Source: DASQPR01 sp035713725 (GTDB lineage Bacteria; Actinomycetota; Actinomycetes; Mycobacteriales; Micromonosporaceae). Taken from it: DNA of 18,737 nt. A program made the translations under genes and the position numbers. Below are positions 1-5,946 of this stretch, piece by piece (within the stretch, counting starts at the first letter, position 1; each line of letters starts with the position of its first letter). The notes under the pieces are model-generated. The model was not told where the DNA came from. It made no database searches and was given only the letters and a program-made list of their open reading frames with translations. The stretch spans positions 1 through 18,737 of the forward strand of contig DASTMZ010000222.1 in the NCBI GenBank assembly GCA_035713725.1, in the 5' to 3' direction.

Positions 1-567
1 TGCTAGAGCCACGTCCGGGGTAGGCGAGTCGAACGCCGCCACGATCCGATCAACGATCTCGTCGGGCGTCGCACTCGTGCTATCGCAGACCAGGTTGTAA
101 TTGCGCAGGTCGGTCTTGTCGGCGCCGTACCGTGCGATGAACCGCAGTCGTTCGCTGTCACTGCGACTGGCCAGACGTTGTTGCGCATCTGCCAGTGATT
201 CGTATTGTTCCACCGCGCTTCCCGGCCGCCCGAGCGCGCGACTAGCGGCGACGGACGGGTCGGCGATCATGTGGACCTTCAGCGCGTCGGTGAAGAAGAA
301 CCAGGCGAGCCGGCTGTCGACCACCACCTGCTCGCCGGATGCGGCGATGTCGTTCTGTAAACCGTCGACGTAGAAGTCGATCTTGTCGTCAAGCTCGGCG
401 TGCAGGTTGAGTTGAAGGGCGGTCATGCCACGCTGCAGTGCCATCTCGCGGTATACGTCGCCGACGCTAATGCGCCGGATCCCAAGCCGCGCCGCCAACA
501 GGATCGAGACGGTGCTCTTGCCGCTGCCGAGGTCTCCGTTGATGACCACAGAACGACCGGTGCCCAT
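1..567 (-). CDS. Cytidylate kinase-like P-loop NTPase (3' end outside window)
   Basis: The reading frame starts at an ATG at 567 and stays open to base 1, giving 189 residues with the C-terminus cut by the window edge. A Walker A P-loop GDLGSGKST lies at residues 11-19, directly after a hydrophobic strand (SVVIN). A second core segment VVVDSRLAWFF is at 81-91. An Arg-rich lid-like stretch (RLASRSDSERLRFIARYG) is followed by YNLVCDST at 157-164, the position where (d)CMP kinases have their Y-[ND]-L-V-[IC]-D-[ST] strand. Known of the family: such proteins phosphorylate nucleoside monophosphates in the cytoplasm. Actinobacterial members annotated as cytidylate-kinase-like often have no assigned substrate, so the fold is secure and the substrate is inferred. 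The gene lies 92 bases downstream of the MOSC gene on the same strand and may share its transcript. Confidence 0.8.
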   Translation of the reverse strand, partial: MGTGRSVVINGDLGSGKSTVSILLAARLGIRRISVGDVYREMALQRGMTALQLNLHAELDDKIDFYVDGLQNDIAASGEQVVVDSRLAWFFFTDALKVHMIADPSVAASRALGRPGSAVEQYESLADAQQRLASRSDSERLRFIARYGADKTDLRNYNLVCDSTSATPDEIVDRIVAAFDSPTPDVALA

Positions 568-659
568 GACGACACGCTACGCGTACTGGCGTTGACGGGC
601 TTCGTTGCCGTCGCCGTGGCGTACCCCTGGCGGCGCATCGTCGTCTTACCGATGGTCTG

Positions 660-1214
660 TCACACGCGGTCCAGGGGTAGGTGTGGCGGTTCCGGAAACT
701 CGACGAAAATCGTGTCGCCGGTCTTGACCGCGCCGCCGCGCAGGACGATGCCCATGATTCCAGCCTTGCGGACCAGGTCGCCGTGCTCGTCCTTGTGCAG
801 GACGGCTTTGAGCATGCCCGGCCGGAAGTCGTTGATCTGGCTGCACGGATTGCGCAGACCGGTGATCTCGACGACCGCCTGCGTCCCAAGTCGAAGCCTG
901 GTGCGGGCCGGAAGCGCCAGCAAGTCGAGGCCCTGGGTGGTGATGTTCTCTCCCATCTGGCCGGCCTCGACGGTGAACCCTTGCGCGCGCAGTTCGTCGT
1001 GCAGTTCGGCTTGGATGAGGTGAACCTGCCGCAGGTTGGGCTGCGTAGGGTCGACGGCGACCCGGGAGCGATGCTGCACGGTGACGCCGGCGTGGGTGTC
1101 GCCCTCGACACCGAGCCCGGCTAGCAGGACGATCTCGTCGGCAACGGTCTTGCTGAACCGATGGCGACTGTCGCGGCAGACCGCGATGACGACTGGCCGG
1201 GTGCTTTCGGTCAC
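660..1214 (-). CDS. MOSC domain-containing protein
   Basis: This protein has 184 residues and a GTG start at 1214. The MOSC fold (molybdenum cofactor sulfurase C-terminal type) is recognisable from GLGVEGDTHAG at residues 33-43, HRSRVAVDPTQPNLRQVHL at 48-66, GQMGENITTQGLDLL at 85-99, the conserved Cys in NPC (C124) and RKAGIMGIVLRGG at 149-161. The length fits the short stand-alone, YiiM-like MOSC group. Family members bind or transfer sulfur or molybdenum cofactor, and some reduce N-hydroxylated compounds. No partner oxidoreductase is adjacent, so the substrate is unknown. No strong Shine-Dalgarno sequence precedes the GTG. Two inverted repeats lie just upstream and may be operators. Confidence 0.85.
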   Translation of the reverse strand: MTESTRPVVIAVCRDSRHRFSKTVADEIVLLAGLGVEGDTHAGVTVQHRSRVAVDPTQPNLRQVHLIQAELHDELRAQGFTVEAGQMGENITTQGLDLLALPARTRLRLGTQAVVEITGLRNPCSQINDFRPGMLKAVLHKDEHGDLVRKAGIMGIVLRGGAVKTGDTIFVEFPEPPHLPLDRV

Positions 1215-1217
1215 GAC

Positions 1218-1269
1218 GACAGTCTGTCAAACACATGTCGCCGGCGTGACGGCGCACCGTGACACGGTG
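1218..1269. promoter_or_regulatory. Two perfect dyads upstream of the MOSC gene (possible operators)
   Basis: CACCGTG-A-CACGGTG at 1255-1269 is a perfect 7+1+7 inverted repeat. GACAG-T-CTGTC at 1218-1228 is a perfect 5+1+5 repeat. Both lie in the 95-base gap between the MOSC start and the VOC stop, 4-15 and 41-55 bases upstream of the MOSC start. The odd centre and length fit dimeric repressor sites. A role in transcript ending for the VOC gene is possible, but neither dyad is followed by a T-run on the minus strand. Confidence 0.35.
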
Positions 1270-1309
1270 TCGTGCTTGATGTCCAGCGCGCAGAGCTGGT
1301 TGGCGAGGA

Positions 1310-1705
1310 TCAGTCGCGCGGACTGAGCACGCAGAACTCGTTGCCCTCCGGATCCGTCATCACCACCCAGGTGGCCTCGGGTGATTGGCCCACCTCGACC
1401 CGTCGTGCGCCGAGTCGCTCGAGACGACTCACCTCGGCTGCCTGGTCATCGCCGGCACGCGGGGCAAGGTCGATATGCAGTCGGTTCTTCACCTGCTTTG
1501 ACTCTGGGACCGCCACGAAGACCAGGCCGGGACCGCGCTCCTCGACCGGAATGGAGTCGCCTTTCGTGAAAGCGTGGGGCGGCACCAATATGACCTCGTC
1601 GGGTGCCTGATAGCCAACCTTCCAATCCAGGACGCTCGCCCACCACTCAGCTTGACTCGCAAGGTCTTTGCAATCGATGACGGTCGTATACCAACGGATT
1701 CCCAT
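1310..1705 (-). CDS. VOC-family (glyoxalase/bleomycin-resistance-like) protein
   Basis: This protein has 131 residues and an ATG start at 1705. The N-terminus (MGIRWYTTVIDCKDLASQAEWWASVLDW) is the typical VOC opening, with an Asp-led beta strand and a W-W-[AS]-x-x-L-[DG] helix. The second half contains RLHIDLAP at residues 74-81 (His is a usual metal ligand), the conserved helix AEVSRLERLGA and the closing MTDPEGNEFCVL at 115-126, whose Glu is the usual second ligand position. Length and order match the single-domain members common in actinomycetes, most of which have no known substrate. The fold is clear and the function is not. It is divergent from the MmcQ/YjbR gene across 137 bases that should hold promoters for both, although I could not pick a convincing -35/-10 pair. 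Confidence 0.88.
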   Translation of the reverse strand: MGIRWYTTVIDCKDLASQAEWWASVLDWKVGYQAPDEVILVPPHAFTKGDSIPVEERGPGLVFVAVPESKQVKNRLHIDLAPRAGDDQAAEVSRLERLGARRVEVGQSPEATWVVMTDPEGNEFCVLSPRD

Positions 1706-1842
1706 AGCGCAACCGTAGGCCCGACCACCGACAGTCGCCGTCCGTCTCGGTACGCAGACGTTCCGTCCGCCGCGTCGGCTGGCGCGCTCCGGCAGCGGTT
1801 AGTGTGTCCGTATGCAGCGGGCCGTGACCGTGAGCGACCTCG

Positions 1843-2217
1843 GTGGCTGACGCCGACGATGTCCGTCGCCTCGCACTCGCTCTGCCTCACGTGGCAGAGA
1901 TTGACAGCGACGGCTTCGACTTCCGGGTCGGCAACAAGGGCTTCGTCTGGTCATATCCCGAGCGCATCCCCGGCAAGCCGCGCGTCATCCGGACCGACAT
2001 CGCGGTGCTGTACGTCGGAGACGAAGCCGAGAAACAGGCGCTGCTGCTCGGTGACGCTGAGGTCTTCTTCACGACGCCGGCGTACGACGGCTTGCCCTTG
2101 GTCATGCTGTGGCTTGAGCGGGTGAACGTCAAACGGCTCCGGGATCTCGTCATGGACGCGTGGCGCATGCGTGCCCCGGACGAGCTCGTCGGCGATCTCG
2201 ACGAGCGCTTGTTCTAG
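1843..2217 (+). CDS. MmcQ/YjbR family protein
   Basis: This protein has 124 residues and a GTG start at 1843. It shows the CyaY-like/YjbR pattern: VRRLALALPHVAE at residues 7-19, the strand FDFRVGNKGFVW at 25-36, EVFFTTPAYDGLPLVML at 72-88, then LERVNVKRLRDLVMDAWRM and a short acidic C-terminal helix ending DLDERLF. Known of the family: small cytosolic DNA-binding-like or frataxin-like folds, with no established biochemical role for most members. No Shine-Dalgarno of note precedes the start. An extended inverted repeat lies 70 bases past its stop codon, and acdS follows on the same strand. Function cannot be stated. Confidence 0.85.
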   Translation: MADADDVRRLALALPHVAEIDSDGFDFRVGNKGFVWSYPERIPGKPRVIRTDIAVLYVGDEAEKQALLLGDAEVFFTTPAYDGLPLVMLWLERVNVKRLRDLVMDAWRMRAPDELVGDLDERLF

Positions 2218-2287
2218 ATCGCACACCGGAGCGCTTGTTTCTGGACGGCGGACCGCGTGTGCGTGTTGTCGGCCACCGCGAGCGCAT

Positions 2288-2358
2288 GTTGTGGACCTTG
2301 CGGGGGAATCGTTGCAACCTAGGTGGAGGTTCCAACAACTTCCCCGCAAGGTCACGAC
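2288..2358 (+). repeat. Long imperfect inverted repeat (about 71 bases) between mmcQ/yjbR and acdS
   Basis: The outer arms are ACCTTGCGGGGGAA (2295-2308) and TTCCCCGCAAGGT (2340-2352), which match with one bulged G. The inner arms are GTTGCAACCT (2311-2320) and AGGTTCCAAC (2327-2336), with 9 of 10 positions paired around the loop AGGTGG. With G-U pairing the stem extends outward through GTTGTG (2288-2293, read with T2289/T2290) against CACGAC (2353-2358). It lies 70 bases after one stop codon and 107 bases before the ATG of acdS. It could be a terminator for the upstream gene, a structured leader of acdS, or, for the inner dyad, a regulator site of the MerR kind. No T-run follows, which weakens the plain terminator reading. 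Confidence 0.6.
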
Positions 2359-2465
2359 CAGCCTGCGCGCCTGGCCCGCCCGCTTGCCGACTGACCCGCC
2401 CGCTGGCCGGCGGCCGCCGTGGCCCGCGAGACTTGGCACACCATCGATCCCAATGGAGACCTGCG

Positions 2466-3485
2466 ATGAAGCTGCACGACTTCCCCCGGCACCAGCTGAC
2501 CTTTGGCGCGAGCCCGATCCATCCGCTCAACCGGCTCGCCGACCACCTCGGCGGCGCTCGCATCTGGGCCAAGCGCGAGGACGTCAACAGTGGTCTGGCG
2601 TTCGGCGGCAACAAGATGCGCAAGCTGGAGTACATCGTCCCTGACGTGCTCAACAGCGGCGCCGACACGCTGGTGTCGATCGGCGGCGTTCAGAGCAACC
2701 ACACCCGACAGGTCGCGGCGGTGGCTGCGCACCTCGGGCTCAAATGTCGGCTCGTGCAGGAGCGTTGGGTGGACTGGGACGACCCGGTCAACGACAAGGT
2801 CGGCAACATCCTCCTCAGCCGCATCATGGGCGCCGACGTGCGGTTGGACCCGGCGGGCTTCGACATCGGCGTACGTCCGTCGTGGCAGGACGCGATCTCG
2901 GAGGTCGAGGCGGCCGGCGGCAAACCGTACGCGATCCCGGCCGGCGCGTCTGAGCATCCGCTTGGCGGGCTTGGCTTCGCCAACTGGGCCTTCGAGGTCG
3001 CCGAACAGGAGAAGCAGTTCGGAGTCTTCTTCGACACGATCATCGTCTGCACGGTGACGGGCTCAACGCATGCCGGCATGATCGCCGGGTTCGCGTGTCT
3101 GCAGGGCAGCGATGGCCGCCCCCGCCGCGTAATCGGGATCGACGCCTCGGCCACCTTGGAGGCGACCCGCGCCCAGGTCGACCGCATCGCCCGAAACACC
3201 GCGGCACTCATCGACCTCGACCGCGATCTGCGCCCGGACGAGATCACCGTGCTCGAAGGCTGGGCGGGGGACTGCTACGGGATCCCGGTCGAGTCGACGG
3301 TCGAGGCGATCCGACTCTCCGGCCGCCTCGAGGGCATGATTATCGACCCGGTCTACGAGGGCAAATCGATGGCCGGACTCATCGATCTCGTGACCTCCGG
3401 CGAGATCGGCGCGGCCTCTACGGTTCTCTACGCGCACCTCGGCGGGCAGCCGGCACTCAACGCGTACTCGCGGATCTTCGCCTGA
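2466..3485 (+). CDS. acdS: 1-aminocyclopropane-1-carboxylate (ACC) deaminase
   Basis: This protein has 339 residues, the normal length for the family (337-341). It is a PLP enzyme of the tryptophan synthase beta fold that splits ACC into 2-oxobutanoate and ammonia, which lowers plant ethylene when the host is plant-associated. The PLP lysine is K50 in FGGNKMRKLEY, with S77 and N78 in GGVQSNHTRQVAAVAAHLG and the phosphate loop in TVTGSTHAGM (197-206). Residues that separate true deaminases from D-cysteine desulfhydrases are present: Y297 and E298 in DPVYEGKSM and L325 in AHLGGQPALN. The ATG at 2466 is chosen because GGAG lies 7 bases upstream and the N-terminus MKLHDFPRHQLTFG aligns with known enzymes. 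The frame is open further upstream, but that extension runs through the inverted repeat and looks non-coding. No regulator gene is adjacent. Confidence 0.95.
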   Translation: MKLHDFPRHQLTFGASPIHPLNRLADHLGGARIWAKREDVNSGLAFGGNKMRKLEYIVPDVLNSGADTLVSIGGVQSNHTRQVAAVAAHLGLKCRLVQERWVDWDDPVNDKVGNILLSRIMGADVRLDPAGFDIGVRPSWQDAISEVEAAGGKPYAIPAGASEHPLGGLGFANWAFEVAEQEKQFGVFFDTIIVCTVTGSTHAGMIAGFACLQGSDGRPRRVIGIDASATLEATRAQVDRIARNTAALIDLDRDLRPDEITVLEGWAGDCYGIPVESTVEAIRLSGRLEGMIIDPVYEGKSMAGLIDLVTSGEIGAASTVLYAHLGGQPALNAYSRIFA

Positions 3486-3498
3486 CGCCGCACGTCAG
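3482..3498. terminator. Short bidirectional hairpin containing both stop codons
   Basis: CTGACG (3482-3487) and CGTCAG (3493-3498) form a perfect 6-bp stem with a 5-base loop. The acdS stop TGA (3483-3485) and the stop of the convergent lipoprotein gene (3495-3497 on the minus strand) sit in symmetrical positions in the two arms. The genes are only 9 bases apart, so this is the only place for a shared terminator. The stem is short and has no T-run, so activity is uncertain. Confidence 0.4.
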
Positions 3499-4118
3499 CA
3501 GAACTGCGTGGCTTTCTCGAAGTTGGTCCTGAGGTAGTCGGCGTCAGCCGCCATCATCGACGTGACCGCGCCGCCGGCATTCAGCGCGAACAGGATGCCA
3601 CGGCCCGACAGCGTGGTTACCAGAAACGCCTTGCTGGTCCCGGCCGACACCTCCTCGGTCTGGACCTGCGCGTATATCGTCTTCAGCTGCGCCAACTTGG
3701 TGCCGAGATACGCACCCGACGGCGTCGGGATCGTCGTCGACCGACTCACCGCAAGGTAGAGCGAGCCGTCGGCGTGAAATGACAGTTGAACGTCCTTCCA
3801 GACGCCGGTGGCCTGTGCCGTCGTGTTGCCCGGACACGGACCACCCGTGGTCACGTTGGTGAGGCCCGGGTCTGCCTGCAGGTCCGTGAGCATGCTGCCA
3901 ATCTGATACGGACCCGCCCCATCGACGGTGAACTCGATCGCCGTGGATGTTGGCGATCCGCTGGGAGCCTCCGACGCGCTTGTGGCATTGGCCGACGCGC
4001 TCGCGCCCGGCGCAGAGGTGCCCGATGTTGGCGACGCGTTCCTCGATGTTGGATGGCTACAGGCCGGCAGCAGTAATACGGCGGCGAGGGCGGTGGCTGC
4101 GGCGATGCGTTGCTTCAC
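3495..4118 (-). CDS. Putative lipoprotein of unknown function
   Basis: This protein has 207 residues from a GTG at 4118. The signal peptide VKQRIAAATALAAVLLLPAC has basic residues, a hydrophobic core and a lipobox LPAC, giving Cys20 as the lipidated residue. A flexible linker rich in Ser, Thr, Ala, Pro and Gly follows (21-60). The folded part (61-207) opens IEFTVDGAGPYQIGSML and includes the strand segments WKDVQLSFHADGSLYLAV and a final GRGILFAL. Two cysteines, C95 (GGPCPG) and C207 (the last residue), could form a disulfide outside the membrane. I recognise no enzyme motif. The frame continues upstream to a TTG at 4160, but that extension would put extra residues before the signal peptide. 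The gene for a four-helix membrane protein lies 57 bases upstream on the same strand, so the two may be co-transcribed. Confidence 0.75.
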   Translation of the reverse strand: MKQRIAAATALAAVLLLPACSHPTSRNASPTSGTSAPGASASANATSASEAPSGSPTSTAIEFTVDGAGPYQIGSMLTDLQADPGLTNVTTGGPCPGNTTAQATGVWKDVQLSFHADGSLYLAVSRSTTIPTPSGAYLGTKLAQLKTIYAQVQTEEVSAGTSKAFLVTTLSGRGILFALNAGGAVTSMMAADADYLRTNFEKATQFC

Positions 4119-4175
4119 GCGATCAGTGGACCGCAGCGGTGCCGCGGCGACAAGTGCCAACCTGCAAATGCGCTG

Positions 4176-4664
4176 TCAGTATTCGAAATCGTCGACCAGC
4201 GCGGCGACCGACGACTGCCACGGTGACGTGTCGGCCAAGTCGTCTCTTCGCCGCAGCCACCATGTGGCGAGCAGCGCGATCAGACCCCCAGCAATCGTCA
4301 GCCACGCGCCCAGGCGCAAATCCTTATACGGCAGGTATGTCTGGTGGTAATGCCGGGCGTTGAGCCAGATCCAACACCCGCCGGCGGCCAGTGCGATGAC
4401 CGAGAATGTGCCAGCGAGCAAGCGTGACGCCATGAGACCGCCGACAAACAAAAGGATTCCCGCGGCCGCGACCACGACAGCGAACGACGTACCCGTGCCC
4501 GAGTGCGTGTACGTGAAGTGCCGTATGCCACCGAACGAGGTATGCGTAATGCCGGAGGCTGGCCGGGTGCCTCGCGCCTTGATCCATGGCAGCGCTGCGC
4601 CGGCTGTAATCGCGAGGCCGCAGAGCGTGACGAGCGCCGCGACGAGGGGACGTCGGGATGTCAT
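4176..4664 (-). CDS. Small integral membrane protein, four predicted helices
   Basis: This protein has 162 residues from an ATG at 4664. Four hydrophobic segments are visible at about residues 8-27, 60-80, 83-101 and 117-137. The first ends in LPWI, and RRRDD after the last helix places the C-terminus inside. The short loop after helix 1 (RGTRPASGITHTSFGG) and the acidic tail (LVDDFEY) are the only long soluble parts. The layout resembles the small Trp-rich actinobacterial membrane proteins that carry an LPW motif after helix 1, but I cannot assign a family with confidence. The start is chosen because MTSRRPLVAALV leads directly into helix 1. The frame is open upstream through the intergenic region and a perfect dyad, so longer versions are unlikely. 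The lipoprotein gene follows 57 bases downstream. Confidence 0.72.
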   Translation of the reverse strand: MTSRRPLVAALVTLCGLAITAGAALPWIKARGTRPASGITHTSFGGIRHFTYTHSGTGTSFAVVVAAAGILLFVGGLMASRLLAGTFSVIALAAGGCWIWLNARHYHQTYLPYKDLRLGAWLTIAGGLIALLATWWLRRRDDLADTSPWQSSVAALVDDFEY

Positions 4665-4682
4665 GACCCTCCACCATACAGA

Positions 4683-4697
4683 TGGAGCGTCGCTCCA
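4683..4697. promoter_or_regulatory. Perfect dyad, possible TetR-type operator
   Basis: TGGAGCG-T-CGCTCCA is a perfect 7+1+7 inverted repeat in the divergent region between the membrane protein gene (ATG at 4664) and the protease gene (ATG at 4844). It lies 18 bases upstream of the former's start. Short GC-rich dyads of the GGAGCG-n-CGCTCC kind are commonly bound by TetR-family repressors in actinomycetes. No regulator gene is adjacent, so the assignment is inference. Confidence 0.35.
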
Positions 4698-4843
4698 CCT
4701 ATCGGCCGCCGCACCGGCCGACGCAGCGCCTACCCTCTCCGGTCCCCTCTGGTTGCGCAGTGGGGCTATCGGGTTGACGTCGCGTAGCGAACCATGTTCC
4801 TGTGTCGTACCTGTGCGCACGATCTGTTGAAAGGGGGGAACAC

Positions 4844-5782
4844 ATGCGAAAGCGACTTGGCGTCGTGATCGCGGCGGCGGCTGCCGCGGTCCTGGTGGCG
4901 AGCGCGCCGGCAAACGCGATCACGAACGGCCAGCCGGACGCGGGTGCGCATCCGTCGGTCGGCGAGCTTTTGTTCTTCGTGCCCGATGAGCCGGACTCGA
5001 GATTCGATGACTCCGGAGCCTGGTTCACATGCACCGGGACACTGCTGAGTGACACGGTTGTGCTGTCCGCGGGTCACTGCACGTACGCGATCGGCAAGGA
5101 CGGCGCGTCCACAACCGCCGGCGGCGGCAATGGCTCCGGTGGCAACGACGTGTGGATCGACTTCAACGATGCCCCAGAATTCTCGATCCTGCCGCCGAGT
5201 TCGTCGTACGGCCGCGACCAGAACCCGCAGCGCTACCACGACTGGGCGACCGCGCTCAACGCATCCAGCGAGTGGCACCGTGCCACATCGCACCCGCACC
5301 CGCAGTTCGACCCGAACCAGTTCTTCCTCCATGACGCGGGCGTCATCGTGCTGGACCAGCCGGTCTCGACCGGCCAGCGCGGTCGCATCTCTCCGGCCGG
5401 TTTCCTCGACCAGTTCCAGACCGCTCCGAGCAACAAGCAGCGGTTCACGGTCGTCGGGTACGGCCTGAACAAGGAGCTACCGCACGCCGACTTCGGGGGC
5501 GATGTCCGGTTCGCCGGTACCACGAAGCTCGTCACGTTGAACGGCACGTTCGGTGTCGAACAAGGCACGATCGCGCGGTTCAGCAACGACAATGGCAAAA
5601 CCCATCAGGGCGGTACGTGCTTCGGCGACTCCGGCGGGCCAACGTTCGTCGCGGGCACCACACAGATCGTCGCCGTGACGTCGTTCGGTCTCAGCCCGAA
5701 CTGCACCGGTACCGATGACGAATACCGCATCGACCAGAGCGACGACCTGACGTTCCTCGCCGGGTTCGGCATCACGCCGTAG
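4844..5782 (+). CDS. Secreted trypsin-like (S1) serine protease
   Basis: This protein has 312 residues. The ATG at 4844 follows AAGGGGGG at 4831-4838, a good ribosome binding site. A Sec signal peptide (MRKRLGVVIAAAAAAVLVAS, cleavage probably after APANA at residue 25) leads to ITNGQPD, which resembles the [IV]-x-x-G start of a mature S1 protease. The catalytic triad is visible: H78 in SAGHC, D164 in HDAGVIVLD and S263 in GDSGGP. Cysteine pairs C63/C79 and C259/C287 fit the usual disulfides around His and Ser. The His-Asp spacing is long (86 residues) because of a Gly/Ser-rich insertion (about 88-101) and a segment rich in His and Pro. No propeptide is obvious. The secreted target is unknown. 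The gene ends in a strong terminator and converges on the GH3 gene. Confidence 0.9.
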   Translation: MRKRLGVVIAAAAAAVLVASAPANAITNGQPDAGAHPSVGELLFFVPDEPDSRFDDSGAWFTCTGTLLSDTVVLSAGHCTYAIGKDGASTTAGGGNGSGGNDVWIDFNDAPEFSILPPSSSYGRDQNPQRYHDWATALNASSEWHRATSHPHPQFDPNQFFLHDAGVIVLDQPVSTGQRGRISPAGFLDQFQTAPSNKQRFTVVGYGLNKELPHADFGGDVRFAGTTKLVTLNGTFGVEQGTIARFSNDNGKTHQGGTCFGDSGGPTFVAGTTQIVAVTSFGLSPNCTGTDDEYRIDQSDDLTFLAGFGITP

Positions 5783-5815
5783 CGCGTTCGTCGCTCAGGT
5801 TCGCTGTTATCGACC

Positions 5816-5869
5816 GGCGGCCACCCGGCATCACACCGACGCTGTGGTGGCCGCCAGGCCATCGTTTTT
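5816..5869 (+). terminator. Intrinsic terminator after the serine protease gene
   Basis: GGCGGCCACC (5816-5825) and GGTGGCCGCC (5846-5855) are perfect 10-bp arms around a 20-base loop. The run GTTTTTG follows at 5864-5870. It lies 34 bases after the protease stop and 91 bases before the convergent GH3 stop. The T-run is on the plus strand, so it mainly serves the protease transcript. Confidence 0.75.
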
Positions 5870-5946
5870 GTGGTGGTTCGGCGCAAGAGCCGTCGCCGCC
5901 GGGTCTGCCTTATCCACAATCGACCGATGGAGACAGCGGCCGCCAG

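Noticed and set aside
2160..2465. Upstream extension of the acdS frame to 2160
   Set aside because: It overlaps the end of the MmcQ/YjbR gene, runs through the inverted repeat and has no similarity to the family. The ATG at 2466 has a good ribosome binding site and the correct N-terminus.
4774..4802. TTGACG at 4774-4779 as a -35 element for the protease gene
   Set aside because: No acceptable -10 hexamer occurs at 16-18 bases spacing, so the promoter could not be supported.
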